Assembly: GCF_041381155.1 (NCBI RefSeq)
Contig: NC_091145.1
Location: forward strand, 38,331,882 to 38,395,881
DNA length: 64,000 nucleotides
Source of the DNA: Argopecten irradians
Lineage: Eukaryota > Mollusca > Bivalvia > Pectinida > Pectinidae
Reading direction: 5' to 3'
Shown here: in pieces, positions 10,700-22,096 of the stretch
Layout: every line of letters starts with the position of its first letter
Position numbering within the stretch: the stretch's first letter is position 1
Translations under genes and position numbers: made by a program
The notes under the pieces: model-generated
Database searches by the model: none
What the model was told of the DNA's origin: nothing
What the model saw: the letters and a program-made list of their open reading frames with translations, nothing else

Positions 10700-12590
10700 G
10701 AACAGCATTTAGTATCAACACAATTCACATCAGTACAAACAGTAATTCATATTTTACCGCTCGTATCGGAACTCCCCCGAAAAAAGGTTGAAAATGCATG
10801 TTTCGCCAGGTAGCAAGAATTAGAGAAAAATAAAGTAGTTTTAGTGCATGCATGACGTAAACAGGGGTAGTCTACAATCGGATAGCTTGGCCCGTTCCAC
10901 GAACCTAATGTTTACCTGTGCAAGCCGTGTGTACTCGGCCGTCACGGCTCGGCGCGTCCGCTCGATAATTACCAACGTCAGTCAGAAAATCTGTTAATCT
11001 TCGCGCTGAAAGGATTAATATAACCGACGAAATATTTAATTCTATCGCCGAATGTGTTAATTTCACTGTCGCATCGGAAAAGTTTGACCCCGACTTTGTA
11101 GCATAAGATAGCCGTGCATGTAAACAAAGGTGGGTACTTGTAACTGATAGCCTCTGATGGTTTGTTAGTCGGCCGTCACGGCGGCGACAGCGGACAAAAA
11201 AAAACTTAATTTTACGGCAGAATACTTAATTTTTCTGATCGAATTGGTCGAATTGATCGAATTGGAATTCGAAGGAAAAGTCCTAATATTAAGGGTTAAC
11301 ACGGAATAAAAATGCACATAAGCTTATCCTGACGAAACTTGTTAAAAATTAAGTATTTTGCCGCTATTCTAACAAATTCTGAATATTGGTGCTGGAAAAC
11401 AAATCTTTCTTTGACACATAATCGGATAAAAATGTCAATTTATCATAAACCAATACATTTGTACATGTTTCTGTTGTCATACATACATAAATAAAGCATC
11501 GACTTGTTTTCATATATATATGGTAATATCACATGGATCCGAAAATTAGCTACATTTGATATATTTTATTTATGGACCCACCAGAGACCATTTATAGACG
11601 TTTAAGAGGTTTAGATCAAAATTCAGAAGCCTCTAAAATTGGTCTTAGGGCCCTCTGTTGGTCCGTATAAAACTGTATTTATCAACAAAAGGAAGCAAAT
11701 CTTTATCTTCAAATTCCGCCGTCAGCTGTCAACATAAAACTTGTTCGATGTCATACTTATAAATGATGGCAATTAGTACTTAAGGTTCCACTTGAAGTTT
11801 GGATCGATTCAAAGCTCACGAGGAAAGATCATCCCAATGTCTACCGGGAAATATCGCGGCCTGTTTATTTATTAGTTTAAAACAATACTTTTTACTCAAG
11901 TAAACTTCTTATAAGCATACACATACAAATGGATTCAACGATTACAGAAATTTCCCAAGATGTTCTCAATGGGATGCAGAACCTGGAATGGAAATATTAA
12001 TGTCTGATCAAAATCGTGATTTTTATTCATTCCTATAATTAATGTACATAGTTTTGTTTCTTAAACCGTTCTGGAATTCAAAATAAATAAAAAGAAGTAA
12101 TTATTGTGTTTGTAATGCACTAAAACAGATTGATAATTAAAATATTTCTGACAACATGAATTTTGACACGTGTAGTTCCACAATATTTAAATGTTATAAT
12201 TATCTGCAGTTTTTGCGTGATTTCAATGTAGATCTAATGTCGATACGTATAAACCCCCATCCCCATATACAATATATGAATAAAAATTTATGATAGAATA
12301 TTACATGTTTACTAAATTACAGTAAAACTATTAAGTCTCTGGTTTAAATACTTGTAGATGACTTGTGTGCATATTCTGAAGATTACTATACTTAACGTAA
12401 CCACCCGCCCAGCTAATCCCGTACTTCGCTAAGATTTCAACCAATTTGCAACTCATAAAGAGAAATTTTTACGTCTACTAGCAACTTTCAATGTTAATGT
12501 TCCCTTTCAATATCTTTGTCTATAAAGTGTATACAATTATTGTCGGCCATTTTCTCGCTTCGTGCTCCTACTAGTGCCGTCTTAATATAA
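10700..12590. other. No supportable gene; one weak hairpin
   Basis: The segment 10900-11220 is locally GC-rich with two ggccgtcacggc words (about 10937 and 11170). An imperfect inverted repeat lies at 11573-11668 (ggacccaccagag against ctctgttggtcc, with aagagg/cctct inside). No convincing exon was seen. Confidence 0.4.
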
Positions 12591-12662
12591 GCGCCCCGTA
12601 AGTCGAGCGTCGTAAGTCAGGGCGCATCACGATTCCGTTAACCTTCTCCACCGTGTATAGGT

Positions 12663-12701
12663 CTAGTGTGAATTCCTGTCTAAACAGGATAATCACACTA
12701 G
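12663..12701. repeat. Short hairpin, 17-18 bp arms
   Basis: ctagtgtgaattcctgt pairs with acaggataatcacactag across a 4-base loop. It lies immediately before an ATG at 12706 (MART) followed by a consensus splice donor CTGTAAGT, so a very short first exon is conceivable but unproven. Confidence 0.6.
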
Positions 12702-12719
12702 CAGACATGGCGAGAACCT

Positions 12720-13430
12720 GTAAGTGCTGTCACTCAGAGAGGGAGGCAGAGAAAGAAAGAAAGAAAGAGCGAGGGAGAATTAAATATGTAGGAAAATGTT
12801 AATCGCTAAGATGAATACAAGTATGTGTTACATTTTACTACAGTCTCTAGAAAGAATGCATAAATCATTGAAAAAAGGTAAGAAATCTACACGAAAGTTT
12901 TACCCTCATTAAATATACATAATTATCCACCAGCCTCCGCATCCAGGTGAAATTGTACAGGGTTACGTTGTTCATCGCGGTTCTCACAATTACGCTTTCG
13001 TCCCGCATTGCTTAACATTTTATAAGAAAACGAAAATTCAGAACAATGCTATTTAACAATAAAAAAAAAATCAGAGAAACGTAGCAACAATCCGAAATCG
13101 CTGAAAATACGTTTTTGAAAATCACAGGTAGGGTGTGTCGAGCGCCGTATGCAAGCATTGATAGTGATGAGCTGCGCTGCCTCGCAAAGGGTCGATGACG
13201 TCACGCACCAAATAAGTCTCGTTACCACAATACATGTCCTGACACCAAAATGCGGATATCTAGGTGTCCGGCAACTAATGACTCCGAGTGTCTTGAAAGG
13301 AGAACACACCTCATTTTATCATGACACAAATTCTTTGATAGTAGAGTATAGTTTTCCTTTAGCTAGATGACTCTATGTCGCGGTGCCATTTTTCAATAAT
13401 CTTTGTTGAAGTTAAAAGTTAACGGCTTAA
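12720..13430. other. No supportable gene; (GAAA)n tract
   Basis: A purine tract with gaaagaaagaaagaaag lies at 12740-12770. The frames at 13049-13370 on the two strands overlap each other and have no recognisable features. Confidence 0.4.
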
Positions 13431-14351
13431 GTTCATTCATATCTTTATTCCTCCGTAAACGAAGAGTTACATGAACATATAAGAATACAAACAAAAAAAG
13501 GTGCAAGGTAATAACAAAACAAAAAAAGGTGAGATAGCATTAAGGAAAGGGAGAACACAAGGCAAAAAAGTAAAAAAGGAAATAGAATGGAAATAGTATC
13601 ATTAATTGTAATCTATATGAATGCACAGGAAAGCATCAGTTTAAATTTGACTATCAACAAACATGTTGAATTGAGTCTACTGTATTGCCACTAATTGAAA
13701 AGTAAGTATAAACTTACAAATACAGTTATGAGAAAAGACATCAAATAGCTACACTATACAGCGAATGGTATATAGAGCATTTAATTACTGAAAGGTCAAT
13801 GCAGACACTTTATCTGCGAAACACAAACAATCTTGAACGAATGAATATACGGTATTATCATCACCGAGAGCTAGAATAATGTTCTCATTTGGGCGGCCAA
13901 GAATAATATGTATTTGTTCTTCCCTGTCCGCTTGGTCTAATAGAACATATACACGAACGGGATATATATTCACAACTTTTGTAAAAAACGTATCTCTAAT
14001 TGCGACTATATCTATATTTCTACAATCTAAAGTACAATGGGCAACAGCGTCAGACACACATAAATTGCATTTGGCACAGTGTAACTCACAATCAGGGGGA
14101 GTAATCCATAATTTGGAGACGCGTTTACAGATACCAGAAAAAGATGGAGAAACTTTGGAAATTGACCACAAAATCGATGGAGAAAATTCCATGTGAATAT
14201 TTCTGAACCTGCGCAATTCAGGGTTTAATGTCAGACGCTGTTTCCATTGATTACTTTCCTCAAGAAGTAAGACATTTTTAACAATATGTTTCCATGTACG
14301 TTTGCTTGGAATCCAGGTTGACTCTAAGTAATCATAAACAAACGACTGCAA
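13430..14351 (-). mobile_element. LINE 3' fragment: C-terminal ORF plus 3' UTR
   Basis: A minus-strand frame of 188 codons (13785-14351) contains a Cys/His knuckle (CELHCAKCNLCVSD, then AHCTLDC) followed by about 70 residues ending in a leucine-rich tail, the layout of the C-terminus of CR1/I-like non-LTR retrotransposon proteins. About 340 bp of non-coding sequence follows, to an AATAAAGATATGAATGAA motif near 13430-13450, which could be the element's 3' end. The 5' side stops where the G-poor block begins, so the rest is missing. The clade is uncertain. Confidence 0.6.
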
Positions 14352-15305
14352 GTTGACCGCCCCAAAACCACCAACCCGACAAAAACACCGCCCCCCACTG
14401 CTCTACCACCCCCAAATCCCCACAACCACACCGAGCAATCCCATGCGACACACTCACGTGCACCCCAAACCACGTAGCCAATCCACACCCACCTAATACC
14501 CCTGAACGACCCCACAAGTACACTCACCCATCCCACGCCAACAGCACCACACACATCCAACAACCCATAAACCCTACCACTACACAATCCCGCAACCAAC
14601 ACACCGCCCAATCCCGCCCACTTCACCCCCCCCCCCCACCCACCCCACCCCCCTCATACCCCAGCATAACCACCCCCATGCACCTACCACCCCCAACCAC
14701 CACCCCCCAACCCCCCCCCCCATCCAACCCCCCACCCCCCGCTCCCTATCACGGCCCACCCCCCAACACCCAACATAGACCCACACCATCCCAGTGAACC
14801 CAGCACCCGACCCCACGTTTACACGTCCAGGGATGCCACCCCCCCACCCACCCCACCAACCCACCCATACACCCCCGATGGCCACAAAATACACCCCCCT
14901 CAACAACCCCCACCCACCGACACCACAAAACAGACTCAAACCCTACGAAGCCAAAAGAGACCCCAACCCCACACACCCCACCAACCCCCACATTACAACT
15001 ATCCCCACCAACCACACCCACCATCACACCCACCCCCAACCCATGATCCATACCAACACCCCCCTCCCCCCCCCCCCCACACTTACAAACCCACCCCCCC
15101 ACCCCACCCATCGAACCCTCCATCCCCAACCCCACTAATATAAACCATGAATAAATAACTCTTCTTAAAAAATTAAAACAAAATACTTACCCCCTTTCTC
15201 CCTCTCCAAAACCCTATAGTTTATGTATCCTTGTACTTCTCACATCTATAATCTTCAATCCAACTAATATTTTATATAATACTTAACTCCATTTATATTA
15301 TTTCC
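14352..15305. other. G-depleted, C/A-rich block beside the assembly gap
   Basis: From 14352 the plus strand is dominated by C and A with almost no G or T in long stretches (runs such as ccccccccc), changing to A/T/C with few G from about 15130. Long open frames on either strand (for example 14794-15138) follow from the composition. There is no repeat unit. The sharp start within LINE-like sequence and the position against the N run suggest sequencing or assembly error. Confidence 0.7.
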
Positions 15306-15315
15306 NNNNNNNNNN
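15306..15315. other. Assembly gap (10 N)
   Basis: Ten consecutive N bases. What is missing here, and its true length, cannot be known from the sequence. Confidence 1.
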
Positions 15316-17790
15316 ACTCCGGCGAAGGCTACAACAATACATCGACCAGATACCGGTGATAGGGTTTAATTCGGCGAGATACGACTGAAACCTCATCAAA
15401 ACGCGACTAGTCAAACAGTTAAACATGGCCGAGGACAAGAACAGTTTCGTTGTTAAAAAATGTAATCAGTACATGTGCATTTCTAGCGAGAGGTTTCGGT
15501 TTATAGACATTAGTAGTTTTTTAGCTGCGGGTTGTTCCTGACGACAATTTCATCAAATGCTATCATCCTGGTGAGAGATGCGGAAAGGGATATTTCTGTT
15601 ATGAGTTTTTTAGATTCGCATGACAAAACTCGATATCATCGTTTGCTCATTACCGAATCAGTTTTTCTATGAGTTGAAACAGCTTGACAAACGTGCTTGA
15701 GGAAGAAGTTCGTTGCGTAAAACCTCCTACTGGACGACGGTTTCAGCCATGCCGATGCTTGTATGAAGATGGGTATCAATCAGAACCGTCTTCGGTAGGG
15801 AGAAGTACGCAGAGCTCGCCAATCGATTTGGGGCGCGTGAAAACATGACACATTCCGCGGCTCTATCTGGCTTTACTACAACATCTTGACGTGGAGCACA
15901 TTCAGCGGACGCGGTACAGCGACTGCTCGGACTAATTACATCAGGTGACGGCGGGTGGATGTGTGTTAAAAAAGTGTTTTTTCCGGTTCCGGGTTGTAGC
16001 TAGCCAGCCAAGCTGCTGTTTTCGCTCGCGTAGTGCGGCGCCTGCGAACTTTTCTTCTGTTCGGGGTGGAGGTCAAGGAAATACATCAATAGATAACAGC
16101 GCAGGTATAGTCGGCGGCACAATACATCGTGTTTAAGGAGCTAGCACGAGATGGGGGTGACTCGCATCAAGAAACGGTTGTGAAATGGGACGTGTCAGAG
16201 TATATATGGGACCTCGATGCAAAAACGAGCTGTATCTCCGAGAGCATATCAAAAAACCGATGCCGTACAGGCTAATATTCCGTGAGGCGCGAATAGTATC
16301 GGGATTCACGGCTCGATGCGTTTAAACAATAAAATTTTAAAGGACATTAAAGTGGCTCGGGAAACCTTTTGTCGCCTTTTTCCTGTGAACAGCGAAATAC
16401 CAAACACAGCGTTGAATAGAAACCACGAGCATAGCATAGGGGCGTCGTATCGGTTGGACGGTTTCGACTTCGGTAAAGAAACACAGTGTCTACGATAATT
16501 CGACGGCTGTTATTACCATTCGTCTTTATTGCATCAAATATGCCGATACGGCCTGCGGAAGAAACGCGTAGGGCCGCCCACAGCAGGAGAGGGCTGGAGA
16601 AACGGTACATCATCTCCCGCAGGGGCTACGAGATACGCAGGATATGGGGAATGCCGTGTTTGACGATATGTGCCTGACGGAAATGAAAGAAGAGACTACG
16701 CTTAAACACTGACGAGACGTACCAATAGCGAAAACGGAAGAACGATTTTCAAAACAATGACAATGATATCAAGTTTTAGATTTCGTTTCGCTCGGAAAAA
16801 AAAAAAATCATTCAGCGGACTGACGTAGATAGTCGACTTAGGCAGTTACCGCCTAATCAATAAAAGACAGTTTAGTGAAATTCATTAGTGAAATGTTCGC
16901 CCCCCCCCATTTTCGCTAATAACGAAGTTCCCTACGAGTGCTTCAGAGCTAATACTTGCAAAGACATCGGCGGAGCGTGTGTTAGGCGTTGTCCAAAAAG
17001 GCGCGTAGACTTTTAGTTGGTGGTATGCGAGCGACGAAAATAATGCTCTGCAAAACACCGCTGCTTGAATGTGGTACATGGAACACGGCCAGATTGTATC
17101 GGGCGTGGGGGCGTGTACACCGTGGTCGAGTATCAACCTCGGGGCTTGTTTCAAGCGGTTTTACGGAGGGAAATTTAGCGGACGCTCGGAGTGACGGGGG
17201 ATGCGGACACCACTCATCGCTTTCGTGGCAGAGTCGTGCAAGCTAATAGGTAACGCATCTTACGGATCGATGCCTCATGCGCAAAGACCGCCATTCGGAT
17301 GGTAAATTTATAGATTCGAAAGAATGCGCTTTTTCAATTCGGTCCACGACAAACGCTTTCGGTAACTAAGCGAAGCTCGAATATTAGTGAAGAACAGTAC
17401 GAGATCAGAATCGTCTAAAAAAACGTATAAACATGGTATCATAACCATACAGATCGGTTTTTTCATCCTCCAATACGCGAAATTCTCGTTTGTTGGCGTT
17501 TGGTACTACGACATGCGCTAGATATAGTTCTGAGGATCGGCGGGGACATTACGATCTAAATGGCCTTGTATACCGTTAGCTTCTTATATGGCTCTCTCCG
17601 GTACCGAGCTGGTGTGTTTTGTGCGCCCCGATATGCTTGCCGAATACACATCGGAAAAAAATATTCGTGGTTTCCGGACGATCGAACGGCGGAAAGTAAG
17701 GCCATACACGCGACGAACCCGGGGTTGTTGAAGGAGGAGATGTGGGGGGATGTAATGGTCGCACTTTGTTCTTAATCATACTTGCGTTCA
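15316..17790 (+). pseudogene. Polinton protein-primed DNA polymerase B, broken
   Basis: This would be the element's replicative polymerase (pPolB). Recognisable family landmarks occur in the expected order: an exonuclease-domain stretch around 15350-15540 (a GFNSARYD-like word, then FIDISSFLAAGC), a GGMRATKI word near 17025, the motif-B-like LIGNASYGSM near 17240, FILQYAKF near 17465, and a C-terminal WFPDD ... NPGLLKEEMWGD near 17670-17750. The span is broken many times and is a fossil. It starts directly at the assembly gap, so the N-terminal part is not visible. Confidence 0.8.
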
Positions 17791-19039
17791 GAACACACCT
17801 CGGATGCAGTCACAAGTAAGTTTAGCTTGTAAAGGTATTAATTAAAAGGCAGCTGAGACATCCCATAGCAACTGATGTACAGAGACGTTGCTATTCTAAA
17901 AAGGAGGTTCGATCGAAGGTTAATCGGGGATTCAGGGTAGTCAACAACCAAGTGGTGGAATTACTCACAGGAAAGATGCGGTTTTACTTAGTTACTACCC
18001 AAAGCGAAAAGTGTTAAATGGACGGGATTCGAACAGAACCTTTAGATCTTAGTGCTATATAAAAAAAATTCATCTCTCTTTTTTTATTATTATAAGTGAT
18101 TCTTTATTGGATTCGATATATTCACGTTAACTCCCGGACTCGCTGTTCAGCACTGCGCTTCATTGTTTAGATAGATATACCCTTAGGGTTAAAACTGATG
18201 TTAATTGCAGCATTGAATACTTTTTAGACGCAATCACGTAGAAAGATTTGTTATACATTAATAACGATCGTGTATCTGAGGATAGTTAATCGAGGTTTTT
18301 TAAAGTATGTCGGACAACTGGACTGCCGTGGTTTATCCCGCGATCCGTTAACATTGTTTTAACAGGCTTATCCGGTCTACTTTGAGGATCATGTCAGTTC
18401 AATAAAACACATTTTTTGGGTTATTATCTGTTTGATGTGAAATACGACAATCTTTTATATATGTTAGAGTATTACGGATCGGCAATACCTCGATCTGATC
18501 TAGAGGTCCGATGTTTACTGCGAACGTTGTCTAGGAATTTCCGAGGTAGCCAAAATACACGATAACTGAAGAATATTATAGAAAGGAGTTGATATCAAGT
18601 AAATTCCCGTATGAAGATGAAGTAGATGATGGGTCAGTAGTACCTGTATTCAACCCATATTATACTACTATTAGAGAATAACCATGTAGATGACCTATCA
18701 ATGACCTCTGATGATGATGATGTTATTTAGCATTAAAAAAAAAAAATGTGTGGAGATAAGAAGTGCTCGCTTTTATAAATGTGCTAGGTATATATGTGTG
18801 TGTATATAATCTTTTAAACCTGTATAATAATTAGTATATAACGTATGTAAAAAGAGGGGTGAAGGGGGGCGGGGCTTATATTCTGCGTGGCGAGATAGGT
18901 GGGCGATGATTGACAGCTGGTGGGCGTTCCCTCTGGACGATGAGATGGACAGTGGTCAGGCTTTGATTGACAGTTAAAGACAAAAGGAAGAAGGTGAGTG
19001 TCCCCACCCCCTCCCCTTTGTCGCACATTCTACCAAAAA
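17791..19039 (+). other. Polinton interior with coding-like debris
   Basis: Between the polymerase fossil and the glycoprotein gene, plus-strand stretches around 18300-18690 read like decayed coding sequence, with acidic and aromatic words (YFEDHVSS, FPYEDEVDDG). No family could be assigned. A run of A near 18733 and a short TG/TA tract near 18790 precede the next gene. Confidence 0.35.
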
Positions 19040-20356
19040 ATGGCTTCAGGGGTGATGACGTGTCTGCTCCTAGTTGTAGCGATCGTGGCTGCATCATCAA
19101 ACTTTCCATGGTCTTGTACCAAACAAAGACACCAACTGCGATGCCTAATCGGGTCAGTCAGATTCCCCGACAGAAATATAGATAGTGATGTCAGCCGGTT
19201 GGTGTTCATGCGCGTCGTGCAGTTCAACCTGTCATATAGTGCGCACATTCAATATCTAGAAATTAGGAAGACAGAGTTGAACTGTACCGACTTCGGAGAC
19301 TGGGCCCATTACCATTGTCCTAAATGGTAACAGATGCAATGTAAGTTTTTGTTTTTTCTCTCTCTCTTTCTCTCTCTCTGTCTTTCTGTCTCTTTCTCTT
19401 TGTTTACTAATGCATTTTTTTATGTTACAGGAAACGACCACCACGACCGAAGCCACTACATCAACGCAAACGACCACCACGACCGAAGCCACCACATCAA
19501 CAACAACGGCAATAAAGACAACAAAACGAAGAAAGGTGAGCGCGTTATTACACGAGAAATAAACCCGTAAAAAAAAATGATAATAATCATGTGTATCCTT
19601 TTTTTTTTTTTTTTTTTTAATCATGTCTATTTTATTTTTACAGCCGAAGCCCACCACCACCTCTACTGAATCCGCCACTACTGTCAACATCACTAACGTG
19701 ACGGACCAAGCCACCACACTAAAAGTAAGTATTTAGTGTCACACTATAACTATCATTTTTTTTTTTTTTTCTTAATATATCTAATATCTTTTTAAAGTTA
19801 AATATACAGTATGTTTTATATAAGTAAGTTTGAAATTAACATGTGTTAAAGTTTCTTTTTTAGAATGATTTGTACCATTTTAAGTTTGGAGGTTAATAAA
19901 ATAATTGACGACGTATATATTAACATTTGTTTGCTATTTCTTTCCAATAGCCCTTCCCGGAATCGCCAAACACCACCGTACACACCGACCAGTGGACGAC
20001 CACGGAGCTACCGTCAGATCCCCCGACGGCGGTGTTGATGAAAGGTAAGGGATTAAAGAAGGGCGCTGGCTATATATCTGAGGCGCGCCGCCACCATACA
20101 GAAATATCAGTGTACGATCACTTCAAACAGATCTCCGAATAGCTAAGCCGGTTTCAAATAAACAATTTATTCATAGTCAAGTTAAGTAAACAGTTGTTAT
20201 AATATATATATATATTTTCTATTTACAGTTGTGATCGTGATTTCTGGATGTGGTGTCATCGGTATTTTCATCATTGCCATCGTGGTGAAGATGAAGAAGA
20301 GGACGAGGGAGATGGAAATCACGGAGATCAGGATGGAGGATGGAGGAGCTAGCTAG
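19040..20356 (+). CDS. Candidate spliced, Thr-rich single-pass membrane glycoprotein within the Polinton
   Basis: The ATG at 19040 starts a clear signal peptide ([17 protein letters not shown]) followed by about 75 residues with several cysteines. Downstream are four blocks bounded by consensus AG and GT sites: 19431-19535, a threonine-rich stalk with a doubled [11 protein letters not shown] motif; 19644-19724, with N-glycosylation sites NIT and NVT; 19951-20044, Thr/Pro-rich; and 20229-20356, a hydrophobic segment ([20 protein letters not shown]), a basic stop-transfer KMKKR and a short acidic tail. The last three junctions agree in phase. How the signal-peptide block connects is not resolved. 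Introns have long T-rich tracts. I recognise no homologue. It may be an attachment or envelope-like protein of the element, or a captured host mucin-like gene. Confidence 0.55.
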
Positions 20357-20913
20357 CTCCTTTTCAACGTTGAGCCTGGACTCGGATTCGGAGGTCGTCT
20401 TTTCCAGGGACACCAGAAGACGCCACCCGTCAAAAGAAGAGTGATGAAGAGATAGTTGTGTTTTTTATTGTTATTTTTAATTGATTAAATAGAATTTAAA
20501 AAAAAAAAAACTATTTTTGTTGAATGTTTGTTCAAGAATATATATATATCGGTAAAAAAAAAAAATAATGTATCACCTGTAATATTTTGATAAAAGAAAT
20601 TTTGAGAAGACAATATTTTTTATATTTACCGATATATATATATATATATATATTCACTTTCATCATCTCCGCGACCATTAAGACTTAGGGGTTATGACTC
20701 TGATGCGCGATACAAAACAGTTTGTCGATATATATATATCGCTTTCATCATCGTCTCTAAGACTTAATGTCACGAAGACTTAAGGGGGTCATGGCTTGCA
20801 CGCGAAAATAAATCTACATGATGTGGATTTAAAAAAAAAAAAAAAAAAAAAAAAACGTTGTGTTAAACATTGACAATGTTTTATTTTATTGACCATATAT
20901 ATATATGTAAGAA
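20357..20913. promoter_or_regulatory. Convergent intergenic spacer with TA tracts and duplicated block
   Basis: The spacer separates the plus-strand glycoprotein gene from minus-strand genes. It contains (TA)n tracts near 20538, 20635, 20733 and 20892; an inverted repeat of atatatatcggtaaa (20541-20555) and tttaccgatatatat (20626-20640); and two related blocks, about 20635-20720 and 20728-20815, sharing ctttcatcatc, taagactta and a gggg-t-atg word. A tttatt at 20881 gives an AATAAA about 28 bp past the minus-strand stop. It is probably a two-sided 3'-end region. Confidence 0.5.
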
Positions 20914-21111
20914 TCATTTCTTTAACCAATGTAGTCGTTTAAAAGGTTCACCCGGAGGTATAAAAGTTTTCTTATTCACTGCATAAGGAATCGGCTTTCT
21001 GACTTCCTTCTTCTTTATCTTCGTGGCGACGGGCAGCTCTTCCGTCTTTTTATTAGCAGACAAATAATGTTCGTATCGCTCTCTCGGAATTATAACATAC
21101 TCACTGGCCAT
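20914..21111 (-). CDS. Small basic Polinton protein, 65 aa
   Basis: It begins MASEYVIIPRERYEHYLSA and is rich in Lys/Arg and Pro (KIKKKEVRKPIP). It follows the hydrophobic-tailed protein on the same strand with a 22-bp overlap, as expected of compact viral gene blocks. I recall short proteins with a similar YVIIPxERYE opening beside Polinton capsid genes, but the function is unknown. It looks whole. Confidence 0.55.
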   Translation of the reverse strand: MASEYVIIPRERYEHYLSANKKTEELPVATKIKKKEVRKPIPYAVNKKTFIPPGEPFKRLHWLKK

Positions 21112-21437
21112 GATGGGATGAGTAGCTCCAACTTAGGAAGTATAGGTTTTAAAGCGCGCACTATCAGTGGTCCACTTCGTTGTAAAACTTTCCTCTTCTC
21201 TGTCGTAGATACACCGGCTTTGGCCAATAGTAATAGTTTGTTTTTATATCGGGCGAGTTGACGAATGTAATCCTCAGACGGAGGCAACGCCTTGTTATAG
21301 ACGATATTACGCGCGATCTCGCAAATGGCTTTGATTTGTGATAATGTCAATGATTCAAGCATACGCTTCCGCTGTGCTGGATGGGTTTTCACTAACAGCA
21401 GCACGAAATTCCAGTTAGACTTGAGGTTTTTGCTCAT
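21090..21437 (-). CDS. Polinton small protein with hydrophobic C-terminus (pX-like candidate), 115 aa
   Basis: The N-terminal half has the pattern LLLVKTHPAQRKRMLESLT then QIKAICEIARNIV, followed by a basic RYKNKLLLLA / EKRKVLQ region and a hydrophobic C-terminal PLIVRALKPILPKLELLIP. This layout is common to small proteins of animal Polintons and adintoviruses that have been compared with adenovirus core or pX/pVI-type virion proteins; the comparison is from memory and the role is inferred. It overlaps the ATPase gene by a few bases and the 65-aa gene downstream. It looks whole. Confidence 0.6.
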   Translation of the reverse strand: MSKNLKSNWNFVLLLVKTHPAQRKRMLESLTLSQIKAICEIARNIVYNKALPPSEDYIRQLARYKNKLLLLAKAGVSTTEKRKVLQRSGPLIVRALKPILPKLELLIPSWPVSML

Positions 21438-22096
21438 AGTAAAGATGGCGGGGGTTGATTCTTCGGCACAAACAGCGTCGTGGTTTCCCCGGGAAACACG
21501 TTACTGCGCAGGTTAATCGGGGTCTTGGGCGATAAATCCACAACTAAATAAGCGTATGGCTGCTCGTCCACCGCTTTCTTATAACTGTCTAGAAAGTACG
21601 ACGTGTTATTGGGAAATAATTGGCGCCCTAATACTTGTATCTGTAGCGTGTCTCTCTGGTTTTTAAACAGCACCATGTAGTGAGCGTTTAGATTGATGCT
21701 TCGGGCGTACTTTCCCGGGGGGAAGATGTTCTGAGATAAATAGATAATCGTAACATTCCAATGATGGATACCCACAGTAAACAGTTCTAGACAATCCAAA
21801 TCTTGCACAATTCTAAATATCAGATCGTCAAGTACTAATATCATAGGTTCGCTGGCCCATTTTTCTATCTGTTCCCTATCGGGCAATCCCTGGTAAAATA
21901 CGATGTCGGGGCGAGATTTCGCGAGATCGTCTAATGCCGGCTGCCAGTGAGAATACGCATATACCACTTTACGCGGAGCCGGAGAAAACACACCCATATT
22001 CATGAGTAATCGTTTGGTGAAGGTGGTTTTCCCGCTCTGACTAGGCCCGCCGACGTAAATAGAACTCGGCGTATGGAACGGAAGTGGGCACGACAT
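21434..22096 (-). CDS. Polinton packaging ATPase (FtsK/HerA type)
   Basis: It would drive packaging of the element's DNA into capsids. A Walker A motif GGPSQSGKTT lies about 15 residues from the likely start MSCPLPFHTPSS, and a Walker B motif PMILVLDD follows about 75 residues later, then the typical NVTIIYLSQN segment after it. The C-terminus carries the usual NLRSNVFPG-type motif. The length, about 220 residues, is normal for adintovirus/Polinton ATPases. I prefer the start at 22096; an in-frame ATG lies further upstream at 22141. It looks whole. Its start is head to head with the plus-strand PC4-like gene. Confidence 0.88.
   Translation of the reverse strand: MSCPLPFHTPSSIYVGGPSQSGKTTFTKRLLMNMGVFSPAPRKVVYAYSHWQPALDDLAKSRPDIVFYQGLPDREQIEKWASEPMILVLDDLIFRIVQDLDCLELFTVGIHHWNVTIIYLSQNIFPPGKYARSINLNAHYMVLFKNQRDTLQIQVLGRQLFPNNTSYFLDSYKKAVDEQPYAYLVVDLSPKTPINLRSNVFPGETTTLFVPKNQPPPSLL

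Noticed and set aside
14324-15138. Open frames of 100-128 codons on both strands in the C-rich block
   Set aside because: They follow from the lack of T-containing stops in a G/T-poor sequence and lie in a probable artefact.
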